Source: CAVTWY01 sp963738575 (GTDB taxonomy: Bacteria; Pseudomonadota; Gammaproteobacteria; Burkholderiales; Burkholderiaceae_C). Taken from it: DNA of 64,000 nucleotides. The notes beneath the pieces are model-generated. The model had not been told where the DNA came from, did not search any database, and was given only the letters and a program-made list of their open reading frames with translations. Each line of letters begins with the position of its first letter. Position 1 is the first letter of the stretch. The translations under genes were made by a program, and so were the position numbers. Positions 17,874 through 26,362 of the stretch are shown one piece after another. The DNA lies in NCBI GenBank assembly GCA_963738575.1, contig CAVTWY010000003.1, positions 1-64,000 of the forward strand, written 5' to 3'.

Positions 17874-18596
17874 CTAGGATACCGCGTCTGGCTTGTTGTT
17901 GAGCGATTGCCAGCGCTCGACCGTGCCCACATCGGTCCAGGCGCCATCCCAAGCCACGGCGGCCAGTTGGGCTTGGTCCATGGCTTTGAACAGCAGCGGG
18001 GTCAGCGCCATGCGTGTGCCCACCGCAATGCCCTCAAACATCGACGCCCGAAACAACCCGACGCTGGCCCAGGTGCGTTTTTGAAGGCCTGTTGCGTTGC
18101 TTGCCAAACCCGTCGCAGCGTCGATGCCGAAGTCGCCGGCGTGGTGCGAGGCGTTTTTGGCGAGCCAGAGTTTGGCCAACAGCGTGGGCTTGGCCTTGAA
18201 GCGCTGCACCTCGTCGGCGGCAAACGCAAAGCCAGGCACAAACACATCACCTGACACCACCCAGAACACGTCACCCAAGTGCGGCAGCGCCTTGGCGATG
18301 CCGCCAGCCGTCTCGAGCGCGCCGCCGTGGTCGCGGGTCTCGTGCGAGTAATGAATGCGCAACCCAAAGCGGCTGCCATCACCCAGTGCAGGCTCAAATT
18401 GTTCTTCCAACCATGCGGTGTTGATCACCACTTGCTGAACGCCTGCATCGGCCAGGGCTTCCAGATGCCATTGCACCAGGGGCTTGCCGCGCACGAGCAA
18501 CAGGGGTTTGGGGGTGTGGTCGGTGTGGGGGCGCAGGCGTTCACCACGGCCTGCGGCGAGGATGATGGCGCAGGCGTTGTGGGTGTTGGATTTCAT
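17874..18596 (-). CDS. murU: N-acetylmuramate alpha-1-phosphate uridylyltransferase-type nucleotidyltransferase
   Basis: Sugar-1-phosphate nucleotidyltransferase of 240 aa. The N-terminal signature AIILAAGRGERLRPHTDHTPKPLL binds the nucleotide and its Mg2+, and the second acidic centre is VVSGDVF. Short length without a C-terminal beta-helix, plus similarity across GALETAGGIAKALPHLG, fits MurU. That enzyme makes UDP-MurNAc from MurNAc-1-phosphate in the peptidoglycan-recycling bypass of GlmU. A mannose- or glucose-1-phosphate nucleotidyltransferase role is the alternative. It is divergent from tkt, with about 84 nt between the start codons. Confidence 0.82.
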   Translation of the reverse strand: MKSNTHNACAIILAAGRGERLRPHTDHTPKPLLLVRGKPLVQWHLEALADAGVQQVVINTAWLEEQFEPALGDGSRFGLRIHYSHETRDHGGALETAGGIAKALPHLGDVFWVVSGDVFVPGFAFAADEVQRFKAKPTLLAKLWLAKNASHHAGDFGIDAATGLASNATGLQKRTWASVGLFRASMFEGIAVGTRMALTPLLFKAMDQAQLAAVAWDGAWTDVGTVERWQSLNNKPDAVS

Positions 18597-18680
18597 GGCC
18601 TGTCAGTGTAGGCGGGCGTGTGGGCGAGGGTGGGCCGTAAAATCTAAAGCTCCATCCAGCTTGGCAGGCCCAACACCATC

Positions 18681-20801
18681 ATGAGCTCGACCCCCAACGT
18701 CACCTCTGCGTCCAGCCAGCCCACGGCTGCCACTCCGGCTTCCGTTGCGCCGGCCGCCGCGTCACCCCAGCCGATGAGCACCCGCATGGCCAACGCCATC
18801 CGCGCGCTGTCGATGGACGCAGTGCAGGCCGCCAACTCGGGCCACCCTGGCGCCCCCATGGGCATGGCCGACATCGCTGTGGCACTGTGGGACCGCCACC
18901 TGTCGCACAACCCCGCCGACCCAACCTGGTTCGACCGCGACCGCTTTGTGCTCAGCAACGGCCACGGCTCGATGTTGATTTACTCGCTGCTCAACCTCAC
19001 GGGGTATGCGCTGCCGACGCACGAGCTGAAAAACTTTCGCAAGCTGCACAGCAAAACGCCCGGGCACCCCGAGGTGGACGTGACGCCAGGCATCGAGACC
19101 ACCACCGGCCCGCTGGGGCAAGGCTTGTCCAACGCCGTGGGCATGGCGCTGTCTGAAAAACTGCTGGCAGCCGAGTTCAACCGCCCGGGGCACACCCTGG
19201 TGGATCACCGCACCTACGTGTTTTTGGGCGATGGTTGTTTGATGGAAGGTGTGAGCCACGAGGCGTGCGCGCTGGCAGGCGCCTGGCGGTTGGACAAGTT
19301 GGTGGCGCTGTACGACGACAACGGCATCAGCATCGACGGCCAGGTGGCACCCTGGTTTGTGGACGACACGCCCAAACGCTTTGAGGCCTACGGTTGGCGC
19401 GTGATTCGCAACGTCGACGGCCATGACGTAGACGCTGTTGACGACGCCATCCGGCGCGCCAAAACGTCCAGCGACGCCCCCACCTTGATTGTTTGCAAGA
19501 CCATCATTGGCAAGGGCGCTCCGCAACGCCAAGGCACCGCCAAAGCCCACGGCGAAGCCCTGGGCAGCGAAGAAATTGCCCGCACCCGCGCTGCCTTGGG
19601 GTGGCCCCATGCCCCTTTCGAGGTTCCCAGTGACATCCGCGAAGCCTGGAGCGCCAAAGCACGCGGTGCTGCTGCCCAAGCCCGCTGGACCAAGGTGATG
19701 GACAGCTACACCCAAGCCCACCCGGCGCTGGCGGCCGAGTTTTTACGCCGAATGAAGGGCGAGCTGCCCAAGGGGTTTGCGCAAACGGCGGTCGACTTGA
19801 TGGTCAAGCTGCACACTGACGCGCAGACCGTGGCCACACGCAAAGCCAGCCAAATGGCGCTCGAAGCGTTCACGCAAGCCTTGCCCGAGATGCTGGGGGG
19901 CTCGGCCGACTTGACAGGGTCCAACCTCACCAACACCACGTCCACGACGCCACTGCGCTTTGGGGCTGACGGCACGGTGGTGCGCAACGAACACGGCCAT
20001 GCGGGGCGCCACATCAATTACGGCGTGCGCGAATTTGGTATGGCGGCCATCATGAACGGCGTGGCGCTGCACGGCGGCTTCATCCCCTATGGCGGCACGT
20101 TCTTGACCTTCAGCGACTACAGCCGCAACGCCATCCGCATGGCGGCGTTGATGAAGCGCCGCGTGATCCACGTCTTCACGCACGACTCCATCGGCTTGGG
20201 CGAAGACGGGCCCACCCACCAGTCGGTGGAGCACGCGGCCTGCCTGCGTTTGATCCCAGGGTTGGACGTTTGGCGTCCTGCCGACACCGCCGAGACGGCT
20301 GTGGCCTGGACGATGGCGCTTGGCAATGCGTCGCGCCCCAGTGCCTTGCTGCTTTCACGCCAGGGCTTGCCTTACCTGCCCAAAGCAGGCCTGGACGACA
20401 TCGCCAAAGGGGCTTACGTGCTGGCCGAACCCAGCGAGGTGGGCGTTGCGACGCGCTTGCAGGCTGTGATCATGGCCACGGGCTCGGAGGTAGCGTTGGC
20501 AATGAAGGCCCAAGAAGCCCTGGCGCAAGACGGCATTGCGGTGCGCGTGGTGAGCGTGCCCTGCACCAACGTCTTTGACCGCCAAAGTGCGGCCTACAAG
20601 GCCAGTGTGTTGCCCCACGGTGTGCCTCGCATTGCCGTCGAAGCAGGTGTGACCGATTTTTGGTGGAAGTATGGCTGCGCTGCCGTGGTGGGCATCGACA
20701 CCTTTGGCGAGAGCGCCCCGGCCGAAGCGCTGTTTGAGCACTTCAAACTCACGCCGGGCAACGTCACCGACACGGTGCGGGTGGTGCTGTCGTGCGCCTG
20801 A
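18681..20801 (+). CDS. tkt: Transketolase
   Basis: Transketolase of 706 aa, the thiamine-diphosphate enzyme that moves two-carbon units between sugar phosphates in the pentose phosphate and Calvin pathways. Visible family features: ANSGHPGAPMGMADIA and SNGHGSMLIYSLL near the N-terminus; the TPP/Mg motif GDGCLMEGVSHEA ending in YDDNGISIDG at about residues 183-215; and the pyrimidine-domain motif NYGVREFGMAAIMNGVALHG. The first ~30 residues are an Ala/Pro/Ser-rich extension and MSTRMANAIRALSMDA follows; a shorter start at the internal Met near residue 32 is possible. gap lies 227 nt downstream on the same strand. Confidence 0.95.
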   Translation: MSSTPNVTSASSQPTAATPASVAPAAASPQPMSTRMANAIRALSMDAVQAANSGHPGAPMGMADIAVALWDRHLSHNPADPTWFDRDRFVLSNGHGSMLIYSLLNLTGYALPTHELKNFRKLHSKTPGHPEVDVTPGIETTTGPLGQGLSNAVGMALSEKLLAAEFNRPGHTLVDHRTYVFLGDGCLMEGVSHEACALAGAWRLDKLVALYDDNGISIDGQVAPWFVDDTPKRFEAYGWRVIRNVDGHDVDAVDDAIRRAKTSSDAPTLIVCKTIIGKGAPQRQGTAKAHGEALGSEEIARTRAALGWPHAPFEVPSDIREAWSAKARGAAAQARWTKVMDSYTQAHPALAAEFLRRMKGELPKGFAQTAVDLMVKLHTDAQTVATRKASQMALEAFTQALPEMLGGSADLTGSNLTNTTSTTPLRFGADGTVVRNEHGHAGRHINYGVREFGMAAIMNGVALHGGFIPYGGTFLTFSDYSRNAIRMAALMKRRVIHVFTHDSIGLGEDGPTHQSVEHAACLRLIPGLDVWRPADTAETAVAWTMALGNASRPSALLLSRQGLPYLPKAGLDDIAKGAYVLAEPSEVGVATRLQAVIMATGSEVALAMKAQEALAQDGIAVRVVSVPCTNVFDRQSAAYKASVLPHGVPRIAVEAGVTDFWWKYGCAAVVGIDTFGESAPAEALFEHFKLTPGNVTDTVRVVLSCA

Positions 20802-21028
20802 GCGGGTGCTGGTGTGCCAACTTGCGCACACTTTGACACGTCAACTGCGCAAAAACCACGCCAACACCGTGCGTGCGGTATTGCAAGGGGGCGGTCGAGC
20901 GGCAAGGATCATGGTCTTGGCCGTTGGTACCTTTTGAGCAGTCTCAAGACGGCTGCCTCGCGACAGCACCCCCCATTTCTGACCTTTGTTTTGACTTTTT
21001 CTTCAATCTGCTACGGAGCATTCAGACC

Positions 21029-22045
21029 ATGACCATCAAGGTTGCCATCAACGGCTACGGCCGCATCGGCCGCAACATCTTGCGCGCGCACTACGAGGGC
21101 GGCAAAAAACACGACATTCAAATCGTGGCCATCAACGACCTGGGCAAAGCCGACACCAACGCGCACCTCACCAAGTACGACACGGCGCATGGCCCCTTCC
21201 CCGGCCAAGTGTCGGTTGACGGCGACGCGATGATCGTCAACGGTGACCGCATCCGCGTGCTGGCCAACCGCGACCCGGCGCAGCTGCCCTGGAAAGAAAT
21301 GGGCGTGGACGTGGTGCTTGAGTGCACCGGGTTTTTCACCACCAAAGAAAGGGCAGGCGCCCACCTGGCCGGTGGCGCCAAGAAGGTCATCATCTCGGCG
21401 CCCGGCGGCAAAGATGTTGACGCCACGGTTGTGTTTGGCGTCAACCACCAAACGCTCAAGGCCTCGCACACCGTCATCAGCAACGCCAGTTGCACCACCA
21501 ACTGCTTGGCACCGCTGGTCAAACCGTTGCACGACAAACTGGGCGTTGAGAGTGGTTTGATGACCACCATTCACTCGTACACCAACGACCAAGTGCTGAC
21601 CGACGTCTACCACGAAGACCTGCGGCGTGCGCGCAGCGCCACCGCGTCGATGATTCCGACCAAAACCGGCGCCGCCGTCGCGGTCGGGTTGGTGCTGCCC
21701 GAGCTCAACGGCAAGCTCGACGGCTTTGCGATGCGCGTGCCCACCATCAACGTGTCGGTGGTCGACTTGACGTTTGTGTCCAAGAAAGCCACCACCGTCG
21801 ACGAAGTCAACGCCATCCTCAAAGCGGCCTCTGAGCAAGAGCTGCGTGGCATTTTGGGCTACAACACCGACCCGCTGGTGAGCGTCGACTTCAATCACAA
21901 CCCGCTGTCCAGCGTGTTTGATGCCACCCAAACGCGCGTTTCGCCCGATGGCAAACTGGTCAAGGTGCTTTCTTGGTACGACAACGAGTGGGGTTTCTCC
22001 AACCGCATGCTCGACACCACGGTTGCCTTGATGAACGCCAAGTAG
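21029..22045 (+). CDS. gap: Glyceraldehyde-3-phosphate dehydrogenase
   Basis: NAD(P)-dependent glyceraldehyde-3-phosphate dehydrogenase, 338 aa. The N-terminal Rossmann motif is KVAINGYGRIGRNI. The catalytic Cys lies in SNASCTTNCLAP at about residue 155, and the C-terminal end carries the conserved SWYDNEWGFSNRMLD. ATG 21029 is preferred because MTIKVAINGYG is the canonical start, with ACGGAG about 11 nt upstream; a longer open frame back to 20873 is not conserved. With tkt just upstream this is a small central-carbon cluster. The protease gene starts 2 nt after the stop. Confidence 0.97.
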   Translation: MTIKVAINGYGRIGRNILRAHYEGGKKHDIQIVAINDLGKADTNAHLTKYDTAHGPFPGQVSVDGDAMIVNGDRIRVLANRDPAQLPWKEMGVDVVLECTGFFTTKERAGAHLAGGAKKVIISAPGGKDVDATVVFGVNHQTLKASHTVISNASCTTNCLAPLVKPLHDKLGVESGLMTTIHSYTNDQVLTDVYHEDLRRARSATASMIPTKTGAAVAVGLVLPELNGKLDGFAMRVPTINVSVVDLTFVSKKATTVDEVNAILKAASEQELRGILGYNTDPLVSVDFNHNPLSSVFDATQTRVSPDGKLVKVLSWYDNEWGFSNRMLDTTVALMNAK

Positions 22046-22047
22046 TC

Positions 22048-23919
22048 GTGCGCCGTTTGCCCTCCGAACGCTCCCGTGGTGCCCCCGTGGGGCGCCGCGC
22101 GCTGTCATGGGGTTGTGCGGTGGTGCTTGCCATGGGTGCGGTTGGCGGCGCTGCGGGGCAACCCGCCGCCAACGGCGTGATCGTGCAACTGCGTGACGCA
22201 GCACCCCATGTGCCAGCGGCGTTGGTCGCAACGCCCCACCTGGCCAAGGCCTCGGCGGTGACGCCTTCGGCGGCGCCAGCTGCAGCGCGTTGGGCTTTGA
22301 TTTTCAAGTCGCTGTCCAACCCACCGGCGGCGTCCAGTTCCTTGATGGCGTGGCGGGTGCCCGAGAGCCTCAAGCCCGTGGGCGAATCGGCACAATTGCT
22401 GGGGTTTGGGCGGCGGCTCAGTGGGGCCGAGGCCGACGCCATCGTGCAGCAGCTTCAATCGCACCCGGACGTGGTGTGGGCAGTCCCTAACACGCGTGAG
22501 CGTCGATTGCAGGCCAACCCGGGGGCCATCAACCCTCCGAGCGACCCACTCTTTGCGGGGCCTTCGCAACAGTGGTGGCTGCAACCCGTCAGCGGCAGCG
22601 ACAGCAACGCGATCAACATGCGTCTGCGCGGTGTGCCGGGCGTTCAATCGGTGTGGCAGCGTAACACCGGTTCTGCTGTGGTCGCGGTGCTGGACACCGG
22701 CATCACGGCACACCCCGAGCTGGAAGGCCGCGTGCTGCCAGGCCATGACTTCGTATCCGATTGGGACGCGGCAACCGGCCGTGGCTACGCCAACGACGGC
22801 GACGGGCGCGACGCCGATGCCAGTGACCCAGGCGACGGCGTGACCGGTGAGGATGCCTTGAGCGACCCGGCTCGCTACCGGGATTGCGCGGTGCAGTTCA
22901 GCTCGTGGCACGGCACCATCATCGCTGGCATGATTGCTGGCCTAACCGACAACGGAAGCGGTGTTGCCGCTATGCAATGGCAAGGGCGTGTGGTGCCCGT
23001 GCGTGTGGCTGGCAAGTGCGGAGCCGACGTCGCCGATGTGGTTGACGGCATGCGCTGGGCGGCGGGGTTGCCTGTGGCCGGTGCGCCCGTCAACGCCCAC
23101 CCGGCGCGCATCATCAACATGAGTTTTGGGGGCGACGCGGCGTGCAACGCCGCCTACGCCCAAGCCATCAACCAAATTCGACAAGCACCCGGCGGTGGCG
23201 CCGTGCTCGTCGCCGCTGCAGGCAACAGCGCTGCGGCCCCCTCGCGGCCGGCCAATTGTCCCGGCGCCTTGGGCGTGGCGGCCCTCAACCGCGATGGTTT
23301 CAAGGCAACGTATTCCAGCTTCGGGGCCAGCGTGGCCATTGCCACGGTTGGGGGGGACGATTCGGACGGTCGCTGGGGGCCGCTGCTGGCCGACAGTGGC
23401 TTGCTTTCGATCACCAACAACGGCGACTACGCCCCCGCCAGCGGAGGGTATTCGCGGGGCTACGGCACCAGTTTTTCCGCCCCCATTGCCAGTGGCGTGG
23501 CGGCACTGATGGTGTCGGTGAACCCTGCACTTTCAGCCGACCAAATCCTTGCGGGGTTGCGTTTCACCGCGCGTCCCCATGTCACGTCGCCCCACTTGGC
23601 AGCATGCAGCGATTTGAACCCTGGCCGCTGCGCCTGCTCCACCGGCACTTGTGGCTTGGGCATTTTGGACGCCGAACAAGCCACGCTTTTTGCAGCCAAC
23701 CCCCAGGCCTACGTCAAGCCGGCTGCAGCGGGCGCGGTGCTTGACAACGACGAGCTGCGCAGTGCTGCCGCGCTGGGTGTCGACCGAGACCCCAACCCCG
23801 GGGCAGTGGCTGCGGCGAGCACAGGTGGCGGTGCCAGCACGGTGGGCTGGGGGTTGGCGGTGCTGGCCTTGGCTGGGCTGTTGTTGGTTGCGCCGCGATT
23901 CAGGGCGCGCAGGTCGTAA
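22048..23919 (+). CDS. Secreted subtilisin-like S8 serine protease with GlyGly-CTERM tail
   Basis: Subtilase of 623 aa from a GTG at 22048, 2 nt after gap. It has a signal segment (SWGCAVVLAMGAVGGAAG), a propeptide, then the catalytic triad: Asp216 (VAVLDTGITAHPEL), His288 (SSWHGTIIAGMIAG) and Ser477 (GYGTSFSAPIASG). The oxyanion Asn lies in AAAGNSAAAP. The C-terminus is a textbook GlyGly-CTERM sorting signal: STGGGASTVGW, a hydrophobic stretch (LAVLALAGLLLVAP), then RFRARRS. Such tails are cut by rhombosortase, and a candidate is encoded at 694-1362. Type II secretion usually exports these proteins, but no secretion genes are in view. The last 20 bp overlap the convergent SPOR-like gene. Confidence 0.92.
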   Translation: MRRLPSERSRGAPVGRRALSWGCAVVLAMGAVGGAAGQPAANGVIVQLRDAAPHVPAALVATPHLAKASAVTPSAAPAAARWALIFKSLSNPPAASSSLMAWRVPESLKPVGESAQLLGFGRRLSGAEADAIVQQLQSHPDVVWAVPNTRERRLQANPGAINPPSDPLFAGPSQQWWLQPVSGSDSNAINMRLRGVPGVQSVWQRNTGSAVVAVLDTGITAHPELEGRVLPGHDFVSDWDAATGRGYANDGDGRDADASDPGDGVTGEDALSDPARYRDCAVQFSSWHGTIIAGMIAGLTDNGSGVAAMQWQGRVVPVRVAGKCGADVADVVDGMRWAAGLPVAGAPVNAHPARIINMSFGGDAACNAAYAQAINQIRQAPGGGAVLVAAAGNSAAAPSRPANCPGALGVAALNRDGFKATYSSFGASVAIATVGGDDSDGRWGPLLADSGLLSITNNGDYAPASGGYSRGYGTSFSAPIASGVAALMVSVNPALSADQILAGLRFTARPHVTSPHLAACSDLNPGRCACSTGTCGLGILDAEQATLFAANPQAYVKPAAAGAVLDNDELRSAAALGVDRDPNPGAVAAASTGGGASTVGWGLAVLALAGLLLVAPRFRARRS

Positions 23920-24703
23920 ACGGTTTGCCGTCGATACCGGTGCCGTTGGCTTTCAAGGCTTGAGCCTGCCCCTCGTTGGCGCCGTCCACCACCAGGCGAT
24001 GCATGGTGGTAGCGGCCGTCAACTGCACCACGCGCGCCGTGCGAACGCCGCGCTGCGCCAAACCCGCAAGCGACTTGGTGGCCTCGTCACGCGTGCCAGT
24101 CCGTGCAAGCACCAGCAAGGTGGGCGCTGCGGCGGCCACCGTGCCGTCAGCGTTGGGTTGAGGGGCACGCTCAAAAGTCAATTTGAGGCGTTCCAATTCG
24201 GCCACTTTGGTGCGCAACGCCTCGCGCGTTGGAAACGGCCCCATCACGGCGCCAAAACTGGCCGGCTGCTCGAGCGCGACGCGTCGCCATGCGCTGGCCG
24301 GCAGTGCCGCCAGCGCTTTTTCGGCCACCGTGAGCTGGGCCGTACTGAGGTCAGCCGCTTCCAGGCAAATCGTGACGGTGCCCTGCGACGGTGCACTGGC
24401 AGCAACGGTGTCAGACGGCATGGCCAGAGGGACCGAGGCAGCCAGGGATGCAGGTGCCGGTGCGGACGCCTTGCTTGAAGGCGAAAGGCTGGGCGGCGAC
24501 GGGGTTCGCGAAGCAGGCAACTTGGGGCTGGCGCCGGCGGGCAAAACCGTCATGGCCTGAGGATTGACTTGCTGCAGCACCCGATTGGGTTCACGGTCGG
24601 TGCGGGCTGTAACGCCCAGCAGGCTGTCGAGCCAACCAAGACTCCACACGCCAAACGCAAGGTTGGCGAGCACCATCAACAAGACAAACAGTCGAAGCTT
24701 CAT
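23900..24703 (-). CDS. SPOR-domain-like membrane-anchored protein
   Basis: Protein of 267 aa with one N-terminal transmembrane anchor (LFVLLMVLANLAFGVWSLGW). A long Pro/Ser/Ala-rich linker follows (about 50-105), then a C-terminal region (about 110-265) with two short alpha/beta units of the SPOR type (FGAVMGPFPTREALRTKVAELERL; THE LVLARTGTRDEATKSLAGL unit). SPOR domains bind denuded peptidoglycan at division sites. The match is by pattern and is weak, so the role is tentative. It lies downstream of birA on the same strand with 37 nt between them, and its end overlaps the protease gene by 20 bp in convergent orientation. Confidence 0.68.
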   Translation of the reverse strand: MKLRLFVLLMVLANLAFGVWSLGWLDSLLGVTARTDREPNRVLQQVNPQAMTVLPAGASPKLPASRTPSPPSLSPSSKASAPAPASLAASVPLAMPSDTVAASAPSQGTVTICLEAADLSTAQLTVAEKALAALPASAWRRVALEQPASFGAVMGPFPTREALRTKVAELERLKLTFERAPQPNADGTVAAAAPTLLVLARTGTRDEATKSLAGLAQRGVRTARVVQLTAATTMHRLVVDGANEGQAQALKANGTGIDGKPFTTCAP

Positions 24704-24740
24704 CGGGGCGTGAGTTTAGGGCCAGTTGAGCAGCAATGGG

Positions 24741-25643
24741 TCAGCGGGCGAACGGCGGACGTTCAACCTTAACGCGCACACTGACCTCGCCACTGACAAG
24801 GGCGTGGCGTTGGCCGTCGTTTGCTTGCACCCAGAGTGCGCCATCTGCACGCACGCCGCATGCCACACCGTCCACCACGTGGCTGCCCACGCTGGCCTGC
24901 ACCTTTTGACCCCAAAGGATGTCGCGCGCCGCCCATTCAGCGGCCCACGGCGCAAGCCCCTCTAGTGCGTGGCGCCGCAAGGCGCTTACCAACGGGGGCG
25001 CCAGTTGGTGCAACAAGGCCACCGCTGCAGGGTCTGGGCCTGGCGACCAAGGCAGCGTCAGCTCGGCCACGCTGGCCACACCGTAGTCGGGCGGCTGGGC
25101 CAGAGGTGCCGAAGGGGCCACGAGGTTGATGCCAACACCCACCACCAACACCCGCCCGTGCGGGGTGCTGACGGTCTCGATCAACACGCCAGCCAGCTTG
25201 CGCCCCCCCATGGGGGTTGCTTCGTCCCGCAACCAAATGTCGTTAGGCCACTTCAGCATCACCTGGGGCTTGAGCCCCATGTCGGGCTCGATGGTTTGTG
25301 CCACGGCGGCACCCACCGCCAAAGAGAGGCCGGCGTCCATCGCTGCTGGCATGGACATCGCCAGCGAAAACGTCAGCGATTCACCCGGGGCCGAATGCCA
25401 CGCACGCCCCAAACGCCCACGACCTGCCGACTGCCGCTCGGCCACCAACAGCCGCAGCATGGGCGCGTTGTCGCTGCGTGCCATCTCGAGCATGCGTGTG
25501 TTGGTGGAGCCCACGTCTTCCAAGGCCAAAGCTTGCGCCCTGGGTGCGCTTTGCGCAGGGTGGGTTGACGCGCCCCACGCGGTCGTCAACGCCTGCGCCA
25601 AGTCGGCCAGTCGCCACCTCGCCTCGAGGCTGGGCGCGTTCAC
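24741..25643 (-). CDS. birA: Biotin--[acetyl-CoA-carboxylase] ligase
   Basis: Biotin protein ligase of about 300 aa. It activates biotin with ATP and attaches it to the biotin-carrier protein of acetyl-CoA carboxylase. Conserved catalytic pieces are EDVGSTNTRML, the nucleotide loop GRGRLGRAWHSAPGESL, KWPNDIWL and KLAGVLIE. There is no N-terminal helix-turn-helix, so unlike E. coli BirA it should not repress biotin genes (class I ligase). GTG 25643 is chosen because it follows the stop of the SET gene. In-frame ATGs at 25688 and 25709 would overlap that gene, and no start has a clear Shine-Dalgarno sequence. Confidence 0.9.
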   Translation of the reverse strand: MNAPSLEARWRLADLAQALTTAWGASTHPAQSAPRAQALALEDVGSTNTRMLEMARSDNAPMLRLLVAERQSAGRGRLGRAWHSAPGESLTFSLAMSMPAAMDAGLSLAVGAAVAQTIEPDMGLKPQVMLKWPNDIWLRDEATPMGGRKLAGVLIETVSTPHGRVLVVGVGINLVAPSAPLAQPPDYGVASVAELTLPWSPGPDPAAVALLHQLAPPLVSALRRHALEGLAPWAAEWAARDILWGQKVQASVGSHVVDGVACGVRADGALWVQANDGQRHALVSGEVSVRVKVERPPFAR

Positions 25644-25654
25644 CGCGCTGCCCG

Positions 25655-26251
25655 TTAGCTTTTGGGGGCCAACATGGTGCGCCGACATTTGGCGGCACCG
25701 CAGCGGCACTCGTACTGGGCCTTGAGCTTGGCGGTGTAGCGCTCGTCGATCACCAGGCCGTAGTCGTAGAAAAGCTCTTGCCCAGGTTTGAGGCTGCGCA
25801 GCGTCTTGATGAATACGCGGCCCTTAACCTCATCGGCTTCGCAATTGGGGTTGCAGGCGTGGTTGATCCAGCGTGCGTCGTTGCCACCCACGGCGGCGTC
25901 AATGACGTTTTTGTCATCGATGTGAAAGAAGAAGGTGTGGTTGGGCTCGTCAGGGTTGTGGGGGTGGCGCTTTTGAGCCTTTTTCCAGGACAGAAGCTCG
26001 CCCACGTACTCGATCAGTGTTTCGCCCTTGGCGATTGGCGCGGTGGCAAACACCCCTTTGCCATGCACACCCGACTCCCGCACCTCGATGCTGGGGCTTT
26101 GGGGGACGCTTGCGGTGCGCAGCTGCGGGCCACTGCCTTGCACGCGCTTGAGCTCTTTTTTCAGGCCCTTGATCGCCTTCTTGAGTTTTTGGACTTTTTT
26201 CTCGATGTCTTGATCGGCTTGGGCTTGCGGCATGGGGCGCTTTGGGTACAT
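25655..26251 (-). CDS. SET-domain protein-lysine methyltransferase
   Basis: SET-domain protein of about 198 aa. After a Lys-rich amphipathic helix (DIEKKVQKLKKAIKGLKKEL, about residues 20-39) comes a complete SET fold: GVHGKGVFATAPIAKGE, the SAM/active-site motif RWINHACNPNCEADE and the catalytic-Tyr motif ELFYDYGL. A post-SET Cys cluster CRCGAAKC ends the domain. SET enzymes methylate lysine side chains with SAM. They are classic in eukaryotes and scattered in bacteria, and bacterial targets are mostly unknown. ATG 26251 or 26233 could start it. It is divergent from topB, whose product ends in a histone-H1-like Lys/Ala tail. birA lies immediately downstream. Confidence 0.88.
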   Translation of the reverse strand: MYPKRPMPQAQADQDIEKKVQKLKKAIKGLKKELKRVQGSGPQLRTASVPQSPSIEVRESGVHGKGVFATAPIAKGETLIEYVGELLSWKKAQKRHPHNPDEPNHTFFFHIDDKNVIDAAVGGNDARWINHACNPNCEADEVKGRVFIKTLRSLKPGQELFYDYGLVIDERYTAKLKAQYECRCGAAKCRRTMLAPKS

Positions 26252-26362
26252 TGAAATCAGGGGCGCGCGCGTGGGTGCGCGCGCATGCGCGAGAGGCTGG
26301 ATTGTAGGCACGCCGGTGCCATGCGCCCGATCATCAAATTCAACGACTGCTATAAACGACCC

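Noticed and set aside
18630..18680. TAAAAT before tkt as a sigma70 promoter
   Set aside because: A -10-like box is present but no acceptable -35 box at 16-18 bp; left uncalled.
26270..26290. Alternating GC run near 26264-26290 as a special structure
   Set aside because: Short GCGCGC runs are common at this base composition and nothing else marks the site.
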